From: a bacterium D16-50
GTDB lineage: Bacteria; Bacillota; Clostridia; Lachnospirales; Lachnospiraceae
Reading direction: 5' to 3'
Assembly: GCA_003612485.1 (NCBI GenBank)
Contig: RAZA01000018.1
Coordinates: forward strand, 17,595-81,594
DNA: 64,000 bases
In this document: positions 7,156-15,895 of the stretch, in pieces
How positions within the stretch are numbered: the stretch's first letter is position 1
Layout of the letters: the number at the start of each line of letters is the position of its first letter
Made by a program: the position numbers and the translations under genes
Notes under the pieces: model-generated
Seen by the model: the letters and a program-made list of their open reading frames with translations, nothing else
The model's database searches: none
What the model was told of the DNA's origin: nothing

Positions 7156-7253
7156 TGAGGCCGTCTGTCCGGTAACAGCATATTTCTTTCTCTGCCGGTA
7201 AATATTTTTTAGAGTGATACCTTCGCTGCTTACGTCACCATGTCATATCCCTT

Positions 7254-7297
7254 ACGCCGCCAGGAGGGCGCACTCCCCCCTTGGCGGCGTTTCTTTT
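7254..7297 (+). terminator. Strong intrinsic terminator between convergent genes
   Basis: ACGCCGCCAGGAGGG (7254-7268) pairs with CCCCCCTTGGCGGCGT (7275-7290) around a six-base loop, followed by TTCTTTTT. It ends the plus-strand unit that starts at 6,283 and separates it from the minus-strand transfer array, whose last gene ends at 7,332. Confidence 0.85.
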
Positions 7298-7331
7298 TCA
7301 AAAAATTCCCAGCACATTACCAGGATGCTTT

Positions 7332-7595
7332 TCAGATCCTGCCTTTCAGCGTAAAGAGCAGGCTGCTCCGCCCGCCGTTCTCCCGCCAGCGCTGCTCTTT
7401 TGTGACAAGCCCTGCCCGCATCAGGTCGTCTATCGCCCTCTCCACGGTTCTGCGGGAAAGCTGCAGCTCCCTGGCTATGGTCCCGATGGCCGGGTAGCAC
7501 TGCCCCTCCTGGTTGCTGCGGTCCTTCAGGTACATATATACGGCCTTGGCGCGGTGCGGCAGTTCTTCTGCATAGATTTCCATAAAATACCCCAT
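7332..7595 (-). CDS. Winged helix-turn-helix protein, 87 residues
   Basis: A short basic protein that reads as one winged helix domain: AVYMYLKDRSNQEGQCYP, then IGTIARELQLSRRTVERAID with the recognition helix, then DLMRAGLVTKEQRWRENGG as the wing. The pattern is that of the helix-turn-helix found in replication initiators and in small ICE regulators (MarR/Rep-like). It is the last gene of the long minus-strand array, ten bases after the coupling protein gene. A role in transcription control or in replication of the excised element is plausible, and the sequence does not decide which. Confidence 0.75.
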   Translation of the reverse strand: MGYFMEIYAEELPHRAKAVYMYLKDRSNQEGQCYPAIGTIARELQLSRRTVERAIDDLMRAGLVTKEQRWRENGGRSSLLFTLKGRI

Positions 7596-7604
7596 AGGCG
7601 CCCC

Positions 7605-9464
7605 CTAATCTGTCCGCAGGGGCATGCGTCTGGGCAGGCGTGAGTGTTCCTTCTCCTGGGATGCCGGCGGATGGCCCTGGCCGCCCGGATGGGCTGCACC
7701 TGATGGCTGGGGCATCGGGGCTTGGGACTGCCCTCCTGCCCTTGCAGCAGGAAGCGGCGGGAAATCCCCGTCACCGCCATCGTCCATGTCATCCTCCCGC
7801 CGGCGTAGGATCTCCTGCTCCAGTTCAAAGCGGTCCGCATACAAGACCTCCCTTGCCGCCCGCTCCGGCACCTCATAAGCCTCCCCGAATACGATTCCCC
7901 ATTTCAGGAAAAGTGGGAGCCTTGTCTGCATGGGGCAGCACCCGGTCTTTGCAAGGATGAAGTGCCCCTTGGGGAGCGTCTTTAGTTCATCCGGGGACAT
8001 TAACGGCCGGCCCATCATCTGCAGGCTCTGACTGGGGTCGTTCTTCCCCCTAGAGATGGAGCCGGACAGCACCGTCCTGTTCCCCAGGGCTTTGGAGAGG
8101 ATGTCCGCGCTCTCCGAGTTGGGCGCAAAGCCGCCGAAGAGGATGTCCTGGCAGTTGTCGATGATGATGCTGGAGCCCTCCTTCCCGTAGTTCTTCTGTA
8201 GCTGGGCAAAGCTCTGGATGATGGGCACCATGCTGATGCGCCTGGAACGGCCTGCGGAGAACATCATCTCCATGGACTCGATCTTCGGTATGGTGCCAAT
8301 CTCGTCCGCAAACACCATGACCCGGTTGGGCAGCTTTCCCCCATGCTCGTCCGCGATGGAGAGCATCTCCCGGTAGAGCTGCTGGAGGAACAGGGACACC
8401 ATGAAATACTTGGTGTTGTCTTCCTCCGGCAGCACGATGAAGATAGCCGCCTTGCTGGTACAGAAAGTTTCCGTGTCCAGGGTGCTGTCAAAGCACAGGA
8501 TCTGCTCCATTTCGCTGTCCAGGAACGCATTCAGGCGGCTCATGGCGGTGGAGAGCACCGAGGCCATTGCCTGTTCCGCACTGTTCAATGCCGCCCCCGC
8601 AAACCACCTTGCCTTGTGTTCGGCGGGCAGCTTATCCATCAGCAGCTGGAACAGGTTCCGGTTCTTTACCGGGGAGGGCGCCATCAGGTCCTGGAGCAGC
8701 TTGAACACGGAGACGATGTGGCGCTTCTGCGGCGGGCAGTATTCCGCGATCAGCAGGATCACGGATGCCAGCAGCCCCTCCGCCGCATCATAAAAGAATG
8801 CGTTCTGCCCATAGCTGCTGGCCTGTGCGCCGTCCGAGCAGATGATGGTCTTGGCCGTGATCTTGGCATATTTCTCCGCCCTGGCTTTGGCTGCCAGGTT
8901 CCCTGCGTCCGCAAGGTATTCGTCCATGTATTTGTTCACCATGGTCAGGATGTTGCCGCCGTCCGAGCGGGTGGGGTTGCGCAGGTCAAGGATGGATACC
9001 CGGTAGCCGTAATGTTCCTTTGCGATCCCCGCGTAGTTGCGGAACAGGTCGCCCTTGGTGTCCGTGGTCACAAAGCTCATCCCGGACGCGCAGGCGTATT
9101 CGATGTTGGGGTATAGAAAGTTGGCGGTCTTGCCCACGCCTGCGGCGCCGATCATCAGGCAGTGGATGTCCCCCTGGTCCACCAGTGCCGTGATGCATGC
9201 CCCGTGCTTTTTATACCCCACCACCAGCCCCTGTGCCGCTGGCAGGTTCTCGCCCCTGCGCCATTTCTCCGGCTCATAGGGGACATGGGCATAGGTCTCC
9301 CGGATCTCCTTTTCCGTGGCAAACCGGGCCGTGCCGTGCTGGCCGTCCCCCACGGTCCGGGACTTGATGCCGTTTAAGGTGTAGTAGTGGGACAGCAGGG
9401 AGATGCCGCCGATGACGGCGAACATCCCTGCGCCCATCAGTATCAGCATTACGACTGGCTGCAT
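7605..9464 (-). CDS. VirD4/TraG-type conjugation coupling ATPase
   Basis: A 619-residue protein with one N-terminal membrane span (VMLILMGAGMFAVIGGISLL, residues 5-24), Walker A GAAGVGKT at 106-113 and Walker B VMVFADE at 382-388. Next comes the conserved stretch SAGRSRRISMVPIIQSFAQL. It should bring the relaxase-DNA complex to the secretion channel and drive it through the membrane with ATP. The C-terminal 60 residues are proline-, glycine- and charge-rich, probably a flexible tail for substrate contact. It overlaps the end of the primase gene by 16 bases. Only one membrane span is visible, as is usual for the Firmicutes forms. Confidence 0.93.
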   Translation of the reverse strand: MQPVVMLILMGAGMFAVIGGISLLSHYYTLNGIKSRTVGDGQHGTARFATEKEIRETYAHVPYEPEKWRRGENLPAAQGLVVGYKKHGACITALVDQGDIHCLMIGAAGVGKTANFLYPNIEYACASGMSFVTTDTKGDLFRNYAGIAKEHYGYRVSILDLRNPTRSDGGNILTMVNKYMDEYLADAGNLAAKARAEKYAKITAKTIICSDGAQASSYGQNAFFYDAAEGLLASVILLIAEYCPPQKRHIVSVFKLLQDLMAPSPVKNRNLFQLLMDKLPAEHKARWFAGAALNSAEQAMASVLSTAMSRLNAFLDSEMEQILCFDSTLDTETFCTSKAAIFIVLPEEDNTKYFMVSLFLQQLYREMLSIADEHGGKLPNRVMVFADEIGTIPKIESMEMMFSAGRSRRISMVPIIQSFAQLQKNYGKEGSSIIIDNCQDILFGGFAPNSESADILSKALGNRTVLSGSISRGKNDPSQSLQMMGRPLMSPDELKTLPKGHFILAKTGCCPMQTRLPLFLKWGIVFGEAYEVPERAAREVLYADRFELEQEILRRREDDMDDGGDGDFPPLPAARAGGQSQAPMPQPSGAAHPGGQGHPPASQEKEHSRLPRRMPLRTD

Positions 9465-10885
9465 ATCTGTGCCATCCCTCCCTCCTGTTTCTGTGCCTGC
9501 TGTTTTTCAGCCACAAAAATATGGGCCCTGATGCACTCCATCGTAAGGCCCACACATTTTTTGACCAGCGTTTCTTTTTCTTCCTCCGTCCCCGGCCCTG
9601 TCCCCGAAAAGCAGGCCATCACGTTTTCAAAGGCGGCCTGCATATCCACAAGCCGGGATTTCAGGTTGCCTTTATCCTTGTGGGGCCTGTACCTGCCGCA
9701 CAGGTTGTCGATGATCTGCCCCGGCGCTGCGTCCCGCCCCAGCTCCTTTCCGTACCTCTCCATGATCCTGACCGCGATCCCCGCCAGAATCAGGCCGTCC
9801 CCGTCAAAGGCGTCCTCCAGCTGTTCCAGGCCGGTCCCTTTCTGCAGCGTCTGGTAGATCCCGTAGTGGTACCGTTTCAGGGATTCTGCGGTGGCATGCC
9901 GGATGTCCATGCCCTCCGCCACTTCCTTGATCGTCCCGCACCATGCCCTGCACTCCGCTATCCCCGGATGCTCCTTTGCCGGGATCGGCTCCATCCCGTT
10001 CTGCGCTTTCAGATCCTCGTTCCAGTCCTTGTTGGCCGGCTGCAGCATCCTCACACGGATATCCTGCCGCCGCTCCTTTATGGCGTCCGCCAGCCGGTAG
10101 CTGTTCTCTATGCCCGCGGGGTCATGGTCCAGGCAGAGGACCACTGTGTCGGCCTGGGGGCTGTCCTCCAGCACCTGTAGCATGGCGTGTGCCGATATGC
10201 CGCTTAACGCCACATAGCTGTTCTCCTGCCAGCCTTTTTTGTGCAGCGTGATAAAGGACAGCATGTCGATGGGTGCCTCAAACACATAGACGGCATTCCC
10301 TTTCCCAAGGTGCCGGAAGCTGTACCTGGGGTCGCTGCCGTCTACGTTGCCCTTGAACGCATCCCCCTTTGTATAGCTACCCCGCTTATGGGCATGGCGG
10401 GCAGTGCCGTCCGCGTCATACCCCACAAACACCACGTTGTGGTACTTTGCGTCCTCATAGATCATCTTTTTTCTGGCGAAAGCGGAGACCACCTCCCGGT
10501 CCAGGCAGCGGGTCTTTGTCAGGTAGGCATAGGCCCGCCGCATGTCCTGGTTCGCCTCCGGCAGCGCAAAGGGCTTTGGCTCTTTTTCCCTCTCCGGCTC
10601 ACTGGCGCGGTATGCCTGCCCCTGCTCCCCGCCAAGGAGCAGGGTGACGGCCTCCGGGAACGTGCTGTTGTAGTGCATCTGCACGAAGTCGATGGCGCAG
10701 CCGCCAGTTTCCGCCGCATGGTCGTACCAGCGGTTGCCCCGCACCGTGATGCTGTGGTCGCTGGCCAGCCGTTTCTCCCTGCCGGAGCGCAGCAGCTTCT
10801 CCCCCCGCCGGGAGAGGAAGTCCTCTAAATCCACCTCGTTTGCCCGCTGTTTCTGCTCGTCCGTAAAATAAACATATCCTGCCAT
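9449..10885 (-). CDS. DUF3991/toprim domain primase-like protein
   Basis: A 478-residue protein. The N-terminus resembles a DUF3991 zinc-less primase region (GGCAIDFVQMHYNSTFPEAV). A toprim domain follows, with YVFEAPIDMLSF around residue 202 (the catalytic Glu) and CLDHDPAG near 252 (the metal-binding Asp pair). Such proteins are encoded beside relaxases and are thought to prime the complementary strand in the recipient. The start is set at 10,885 because GGAGG lies seven bases before that ATG. The alternative start at 10,912 has none. It lies between the relaxase and coupling protein genes and is surely co-transcribed with them. Confidence 0.88.
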   Translation of the reverse strand: MAGYVYFTDEQKQRANEVDLEDFLSRRGEKLLRSGREKRLASDHSITVRGNRWYDHAAETGGCAIDFVQMHYNSTFPEAVTLLLGGEQGQAYRASEPEREKEPKPFALPEANQDMRRAYAYLTKTRCLDREVVSAFARKKMIYEDAKYHNVVFVGYDADGTARHAHKRGSYTKGDAFKGNVDGSDPRYSFRHLGKGNAVYVFEAPIDMLSFITLHKKGWQENSYVALSGISAHAMLQVLEDSPQADTVVLCLDHDPAGIENSYRLADAIKERRQDIRVRMLQPANKDWNEDLKAQNGMEPIPAKEHPGIAECRAWCGTIKEVAEGMDIRHATAESLKRYHYGIYQTLQKGTGLEQLEDAFDGDGLILAGIAVRIMERYGKELGRDAAPGQIIDNLCGRYRPHKDKGNLKSRLVDMQAAFENVMACFSGTGPGTEEEKETLVKKCVGLTMECIRAHIFVAEKQQAQKQEGGMAQICSQS

Positions 10886-10908
10886 CCTTGCACCTCCATT
10901 CTGCTTGG

Positions 10909-13812
10909 TCATCCCTGTTGCTGCATAGGCTCCCTGTCGTCCCTCTTGTGGCCCTGGGCCTGTTTCTTCTCCGAGAGCCTGCGGCGGCGTTTCCGGTCGA
11001 TGTGGAACGGGCTGCCCCCTGCGGCCCTCTGCACATCCTCCCGGAACAGCTTTTCCAGCCGGTGCATCAGGCGGGTTGCCGCCAGGAACAGGTCGGGGTT
11101 CCGGAAAGAGTCCATATGCTCCAGCAGGAATGCCGCATAAATATTGCCCTGCTCCGCAGCGGCCTGCAGGTACACGGCGGCTTTTTCCCTGTCACGGGGA
11201 ATGTCTTTCCCGCAGAGGTACAGTTTTCCCAGAGCATATTCGGCATACTGATTTCCCTGCCCTGCGGACTGCTCCAGCCAGTGAATTGCTTTTTCCACAT
11301 CCTTTGGGATATCCTCCCCGGACAGGTACAGCTTTCCCATGGCGTACTGCGCATATTGGTTCCCCCGCCCTGCGGACTGCTCCAGCCAGTAGATTGCTTT
11401 TTCCACATTCTTTGGGATATCCTCCCCGGACAGGTACAACTTTCCCAAGGCGTACTGCGCATATTGGTTTCCTTTTTCTGCGGAAAACGTCAGCCAGTGG
11501 ACGGCCTCTCTCGCATCCCTGGGGATATCCTCCCCGGTCAGGTACAGCCGCCCCAGACGATATGCCGCATAATCATTTCCCTGTCCTGCCGATAAGGTGA
11601 ACAGCTCCACCGCCCTTGCAGCGTCCTTTTCCACCACCTCCCCGGACAGGCAGAGCTTTCCGAGGGTATATTGGGCGGCGGCGTTTCCTGCATCCGCCGC
11701 CTTTGTGATCCAGCGGACAGCCTGCACCGTATTGCCGCTCCCGCTTTCCAGCCACAGCTTTCCCAGGGCATACTGCGCATGGACGTTCCCCAGCTTTGCC
11801 GCCCGCTCCCAATAAGCCGCAGCGGCAGCATCATCCCTTTCGGTTCCCGTCCCTGCGTGCAGCATCTGCCCCAGGCGGTACTGCAGCTTGTCATCGCCGC
11901 TCTTTTCCTCCAGATGCAGAAAGCCGGTAAATGCATTCTGAAAACAGATTCCCGCCTGGCTGCTATCCTTGGGTGTGCCGATCCCGTCACGGTACATCTT
12001 TGCCAGTTCAAAATCTGCGTATGGGTTGCCCTGCTCTGCGGAGCAGCCGTAAAGCCGGAATGCCTCCGTGTCATCCTGCGCCACACCCTGCCCCCGGTGG
12101 TATAAGCCCGCAAGGGAATACTGCGCATACTTATGCCCTGCCGCTGCCGCCTGGGACAGCCAGCCTGCCGCCGTACCATAGTCCTGTCCGGTGCCAAGTC
12201 CGGCAGCATACATCTTCCCGATGCGGTATTGCAGGTAGGGGCGTTTCCGTTCCTTTGCTTTCTTTTCTGCCCTATGGAAAGCCTGCAGCGCTTTGGCATA
12301 CCATTCCTGCGCCACATCCTGGTCTGCGTCTCGTCCAATCCCGTCCGCACACATCCTGCCCAGATCATACATCGCCAGAGCGTTCCCTGCCTCCGACTCC
12401 TGCCAGAACAGGGAGTAAGCCTGTGCAAAGTCCTGCGTGACACCCTTTGATCCGTAGAGATTACTTCGGGCCAGTTTATAGTTTTTACTCCATTCAGCGT
12501 AAAAAGCCGGCATCCCTTTGCCCGATTGCCGGAGGTCATCCTCTGCCGGTCCATCCCCCTCCCATGCATCCATCTCTGACGGAAAAGCATCCGGCATTTC
12601 CTCCCCGCCCAGAATAACCTCCCCATTCGGAAACGGATTTTCCCTTTCTTCTGACTCCGTATAGTCCGGTGCTGCCTCATCCTCAAAAATATAGTTTCCG
12701 CTGCCCAGCTTCAGCGCCTCTGCAATCACCATGTTCTTCAGGCTCTTAAATTGGGGCTGGCTGGAAAGCGGCGGCAGGGCAGGCGTGTTATTCCGGTATG
12801 TCAGCAGAATCTCATCCTGCCATTTCCCCCATGCCCGGTACAGCGCATCCACCTTTTCCTCCTTCGCCAGTTCATCCACGATCCTGTCTATCAGGTTCTT
12901 CACATCCCGCTTAAGATACCCATATACCTTTTTCCCGCCTGTGTTCTGCAGCCGTTCTGACAGGCGTACCATCATCTTCTCAATCTCTGCGCTTGCCACC
13001 GTGCTGCGGCGCAGTGCGTCCACCATCTCCCGCACCACATCCGCAGCGCCCTTTTTTAAGTCTGTGCGGGATTGGTTCTGCTTATCATAAATATGCGCAA
13101 AGTCCTGCCGGAAGATGTCGTGGGCCAGCTCCGAGCGCATGGCCTCAATGGATTCTTTCGTCAGATACCCGTCACTGCCCTTTGTGGAGTAGACCATCAG
13201 GTGTACATGGGGATGGTGCCCCTCATTGTGGAATGCGGCATACCAACGCAGGTTGGCGCTGTCGATTTTCATGTGCTTGCAGAGCATGGCACGCTTGGAG
13301 CGCAGCAGCGCCATCCATTGTGCGGCGCTGTCATAGCCAAGCCTTGCGGCATCCTCCCGCCGCAGGGAGATGACGTGGGTCCAGACCGGGCCTTCATGTC
13401 CGGCTGCTTCCTCCTGCACCTGTTTCAGCACCACCGCTTTCCCTGCGTCCGTAAACAGCCCATGCTCCCCCAGTCGTTCCACTCTGGGACGGTTTGCGAT
13501 ATAGTCCACATAGTTTTTCCGCTCCCCGATTAAGTCGAGGTTCTGCTCCATGGCGCAGGAGATGAATTCCGATGCGTTCCCCATGGTGGGACGCAGCAAA
13601 AAGTCCGCGTATTCCAGCATCTCCTTTGCGGCTGGAATGTCATAGGCAATCTGGCTGATCAGTTCTTTCTGCTGCGCCGTGGCCGGGAGGTTCTGCCTGC
13701 TCCCCTCCACCTTCTCCACGCCCTCGCGGGTACTGATGTAACGGACGTAGTTCTCCATCTGTTCCGGAGGCGCATCCCGCAGATAGCGGGAGGTAAAAAT
13801 GATTTTTGGCAT
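10909..13812 (-). CDS. MobP-type relaxase fused to a Sel1-repeat array
   Basis: A 967-residue protein. The first 350 residues form the relaxase: a start MPKIIFTSRYL typical of MobP2/P3 proteins and the metal-binding histidines in FHNEGHHPHVHLMVYS near residues 193-208, with candidate catalytic tyrosines further N-terminal. After an acidic linker (about 350-430), eleven or twelve Sel1 repeats follow (YALGKLYLSGED and variants), running to about residue 930, then a basic tail. Sel1 repeats bind proteins. In this relaxase family they may dock to the coupling ATPase. The start at 13,812 has GGAGG eight bases before it. DNA of the last repeats is nearly identical (11,260-11,500), which suggests recent expansion. 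Confidence 0.9.
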   Translation of the reverse strand: MPKIIFTSRYLRDAPPEQMENYVRYISTREGVEKVEGSRQNLPATAQQKELISQIAYDIPAAKEMLEYADFLLRPTMGNASEFISCAMEQNLDLIGERKNYVDYIANRPRVERLGEHGLFTDAGKAVVLKQVQEEAAGHEGPVWTHVISLRREDAARLGYDSAAQWMALLRSKRAMLCKHMKIDSANLRWYAAFHNEGHHPHVHLMVYSTKGSDGYLTKESIEAMRSELAHDIFRQDFAHIYDKQNQSRTDLKKGAADVVREMVDALRRSTVASAEIEKMMVRLSERLQNTGGKKVYGYLKRDVKNLIDRIVDELAKEEKVDALYRAWGKWQDEILLTYRNNTPALPPLSSQPQFKSLKNMVIAEALKLGSGNYIFEDEAAPDYTESEERENPFPNGEVILGGEEMPDAFPSEMDAWEGDGPAEDDLRQSGKGMPAFYAEWSKNYKLARSNLYGSKGVTQDFAQAYSLFWQESEAGNALAMYDLGRMCADGIGRDADQDVAQEWYAKALQAFHRAEKKAKERKRPYLQYRIGKMYAAGLGTGQDYGTAAGWLSQAAAAGHKYAQYSLAGLYHRGQGVAQDDTEAFRLYGCSAEQGNPYADFELAKMYRDGIGTPKDSSQAGICFQNAFTGFLHLEEKSGDDKLQYRLGQMLHAGTGTERDDAAAAAYWERAAKLGNVHAQYALGKLWLESGSGNTVQAVRWITKAADAGNAAAQYTLGKLCLSGEVVEKDAARAVELFTLSAGQGNDYAAYRLGRLYLTGEDIPRDAREAVHWLTFSAEKGNQYAQYALGKLYLSGEDIPKNVEKAIYWLEQSAGRGNQYAQYAMGKLYLSGEDIPKDVEKAIHWLEQSAGQGNQYAEYALGKLYLCGKDIPRDREKAAVYLQAAAEQGNIYAAFLLEHMDSFRNPDLFLAATRLMHRLEKLFREDVQRAAGGSPFHIDRKRRRRLSEKKQAQGHKRDDREPMQQQG
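11260..11500 (-). repeat. Near-identical 108-bp repeats inside the relaxase gene
   Basis: At least two adjacent 108-base units (36 codons, one Sel1 repeat each) are almost identical, sharing for example GGGATATCCTCCCCGGACAG at the same phase; the flanking units are more diverged. Repeats this similar can gain or lose copies by recombination, so repeat number may vary between strains. Confidence 0.75.
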
Positions 13813-13858
13813 GGAGCTTCCCTCCTTTGCGTTCAAATCCGACTGTTATTTTTCACCA

Positions 13859-14272
13859 TCAGTTTTCCCGTCTCTGGTATCTGTACGCATCTTCAAACTC
13901 CACTGCGCCGTTGATTCGCTTCACTTCCTCCACGCACTTTGCATGGAGCTTCTGCAGCGCCTCCTCGTCCACGTCATGGGTGTAGGCGATGACCTGGGAC
14001 AGCTTTGACAGCTCCACCGCGATCTTAAAGTCCATCCGGGCCAGGCGGTTCTCGCTGTCCTGCACCGTCCCTGCCACGGCGGAGGATAAGGACTGGAGCA
14101 GGTAATCCTCCGCCTTCCCTGCCATAAGGTATCCCAGGTAGAACCGCAGCGCGTCCCCGATCAGCTCCGTGCGGTTCCTGGCCGCCCCGTCCCCGATGCA
14201 GGAGTCTGCCAGTTCCAGAAGCTGCGTATCCACCCGGATGGAAAATTTGGTCTTATCCTCATTTGCGCCCAT
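13859..14272 (-). CDS. MobC-like ribbon-helix-helix accessory protein
   Basis: A 137-residue protein whose N-terminus (TKFSIRVDTQLLELADSCI) has the beta-strand followed by helices of a ribbon-helix-helix DNA binder. The pattern GAARNRTELIGDALRFYLGYL completes the fold by residue 50. The rest is helical, likely for dimer or relaxase contact. It is 46 bases upstream of the relaxase in the operon and directly follows the candidate oriT region, so it probably binds oriT and helps place the relaxase. GGAGG precedes the ATG. Confidence 0.75.
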   Translation of the reverse strand: MGANEDKTKFSIRVDTQLLELADSCIGDGAARNRTELIGDALRFYLGYLMAGKAEDYLLQSLSSAVAGTVQDSENRLARMDFKIAVELSKLSQVIAYTHDVDEEALQKLHAKCVEEVKRINGAVEFEDAYRYQRREN

Positions 14273-14701
14273 AGCGTCCTCCCTTTTTTGCCCTGCTTAC
14301 CCCCAGCCACCCATGAAAATCCTCTTTTTCTGCTGATTCTCCCGCTGTTTTCCTGCCGAGCCACTTGGTTTTCAGGAAACCTGTATCTCTGGGTGGCATT
14401 TTCCTTTCCCGCACGGCTTTGCCGGGCGGTGTGAACCGGGCAGGGGGGCCTGCAAAAGCCACCCGCCCTTTAACCTGCACACATTTCGACCCTGCCAGTC
14501 ACCCCCGGTTTCCCTGCCATTTGGAGCTGCCCTGCGCCGCCTGTCGGCAGGGTTTGGGGCTGTTTTCGCCAAATCGCCCCAAACAGGGCAGAAAGGGTGT
14601 CAGGCGGTCTGTTTATCCACTTTTTCCAAACAAGGGCACAAATCGCCACACGGACGGCCACAGGGGGTAACAGGGGCAGACTGTTCCATGGCGGCAGGAG
14701 G
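14273..14701. other. 429-bp non-coding gap, candidate oriT
   Basis: The gap sits directly upstream of the MobC-like and relaxase genes, the usual place for an origin of transfer. It holds a perfect 9-bp inverted repeat, GTTTGGGGC (14552-14560) and GCCCCAAAC (14576-14584), around 15 bases, and just before it the arms CCCTGC and GCAGGG (14529-14552). Reading frames in the gap have no ribosome binding sites. The nick site cannot be named from sequence alone. Confidence 0.45.
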
Positions 14702-14932
14702 TCAGACGCCCCCGCCGCCTGCCTGGGATCTGGCCGGCCGGCGGGCAGCGGGCGGCGTATCCTCCCTGCTCTCGATATACTCCCGGACAGCCTGGGGGAC
14801 ATACTTCTCATACATCTTCCCCATCGCCTCCGTCAGTTCTCCCTCGAAGTCCACGTTCTTTTTTCCCATGTACTGCCTGATGGCGTTTAATTTTTCCTCG
14901 TCATACTTCACCGTGAATGTCGTCTGTTTCAT
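14702..14932 (-). CDS. DUF6103-like small protein
   Basis: A 76-residue protein starting MKQTTFTVKYDEEKLNAIRQ. The first 45 residues look like a ribbon-helix-helix or similar small DNA-binding fold (strand TTFTVKY, then helices with EGELTEAMGKMYEKYVPQAV). A proline/arginine/glycine tail follows. Proteins of this type, which I recall as DUF6103, occur next to relaxase modules in Lachnospiraceae ICEs. AAAGGAG lies before the ATG. It is separated from the MobC-like gene by the candidate oriT region and could bind there. DNA binding is inference. Confidence 0.6.
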   Translation of the reverse strand: MKQTTFTVKYDEEKLNAIRQYMGKKNVDFEGELTEAMGKMYEKYVPQAVREYIESREDTPPAARRPARSQAGGGGV

Positions 14933-14966
14933 GCGTTTCTCCTTTCTGGTTCCCGATCCCGCTCCC

Positions 14967-15830
14967 TCACATGGACGGGAGCATCCCCTGTGTCAATGCA
15001 GGGACATTTTCCTGATTGTTACCTTTCATGTCCTTCCGATATCCCTGCCATGCCTGCCGCTCCACACCGAACAGCCCGTCATGCCTTGTGATCTCATCCC
15101 TGCTTTCTGCCGTGCGCTCCGTCCCATCCGGCATCAGGATGAAGACCTCCAGCCCCGCCTCCGCCAGCCCAAGCGCCCTCTCTTTGCCCAGCGGGAGCAT
15201 CCCCTCCCAGGCATATCCGTAGCCATGCATTTCCTCCATGCTGATCTCGTCCGGCAGTCCTTCCTGGGCAGTTTCTTTCCGGCAGTTCGGGCAGAAATCA
15301 AGATGGTATGCCACGTCAAACTGCCCGTCCTCAATGGCCAGGTCAGCCACCTCCGGGCGGCTGCAGAGCATATCCCCCAGGGTCTCCTGCAGGAACGGTC
15401 TGCCCTCCACGCACAGGCCGGTCATGCCTTCCAGTTCCTCAAAAGAAACTATCCAGTTTCCTTCCGTGGTCAGGCTGGTGCCCTCGGCAATGATGGCATC
15501 CACCGCCTCCGCCAGCTCCCGGTTCAGCCTGGAGAGCGTGGGGTACCGCAGGGCTGTGGCCTCCGGCACATAGGAGGCGTACCTGGCGTAGCCGCTGCCC
15601 TCGCTTTCCACCAGCAGCCCGTCCGTCCTGCCCTCTCCCGTGACCAGCAGGCAGTGGTACACATCATCCCTGTCCACCCCCATCACCTCTGCATTTTCCA
15701 AGATGACCTCATGGCTGCGCATCGGATGGCGCAGCATTTCCTCCAGCTTCCTTGCCGGGATTGTGACGGCTTTCTCTACGGCAAATTCCCGGAAAGTAAA
15801 ATCCGGCTTGTGTTCAAACACTGTTTTCAT
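14967..15830 (-). CDS. Conserved ICE protein, paralogue 1 (CLLVTGEG family)
   Basis: A 287-residue protein starting MKTVFEHKPDFTFREFAVEK. It shares with the next gene upstream the patterns HCLLVTGEG, DGLLVE, GYARYASYVP and a final FL-E-P region, so the two are tandem paralogues. In the second half it carries FCPNCRKETA, a possible metal-binding pair with nearby cysteines, which the paralogue lacks. I start it at 15,830, where GGAGG lies nine bases before ATG; the open frame continues upstream without a site. Function unknown; I recall the family only as an unnamed ICE DUF (possibly DUF6329). Confidence 0.65.
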   Translation of the reverse strand: MKTVFEHKPDFTFREFAVEKAVTIPARKLEEMLRHPMRSHEVILENAEVMGVDRDDVYHCLLVTGEGRTDGLLVESEGSGYARYASYVPEATALRYPTLSRLNRELAEAVDAIIAEGTSLTTEGNWIVSFEELEGMTGLCVEGRPFLQETLGDMLCSRPEVADLAIEDGQFDVAYHLDFCPNCRKETAQEGLPDEISMEEMHGYGYAWEGMLPLGKERALGLAEAGLEVFILMPDGTERTAESRDEITRHDGLFGVERQAWQGYRKDMKGNNQENVPALTQGMLPSM

Positions 15831-15895
15831 ATCCTGCAGCCTCCTTGATCCGGGGCCGCCCAACACCAGAGAAGGACAGCCCCTCCCTCTCTCTT

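Noticed and set aside
7332..7595. Full replication initiator
   Set aside because: Only a single winged helix of 87 residues is present; no second domain typical of Rep proteins is visible.
8343..9116. Long plus-strand frames opposite the VirD4 gene
   Set aside because: Shadow frames in GC-rich DNA without ribosome sites or recognisable domains; the minus strand carries clear Walker motifs. The same holds for plus-strand frames opposite the methylase, VirB4, tadA and ArdA-like genes.
11260..11500. Direct repeats that might be an origin (iterons)
   Set aside because: They encode Sel1 repeats in frame inside the relaxase and have protein-level periodicity of 36 codons.
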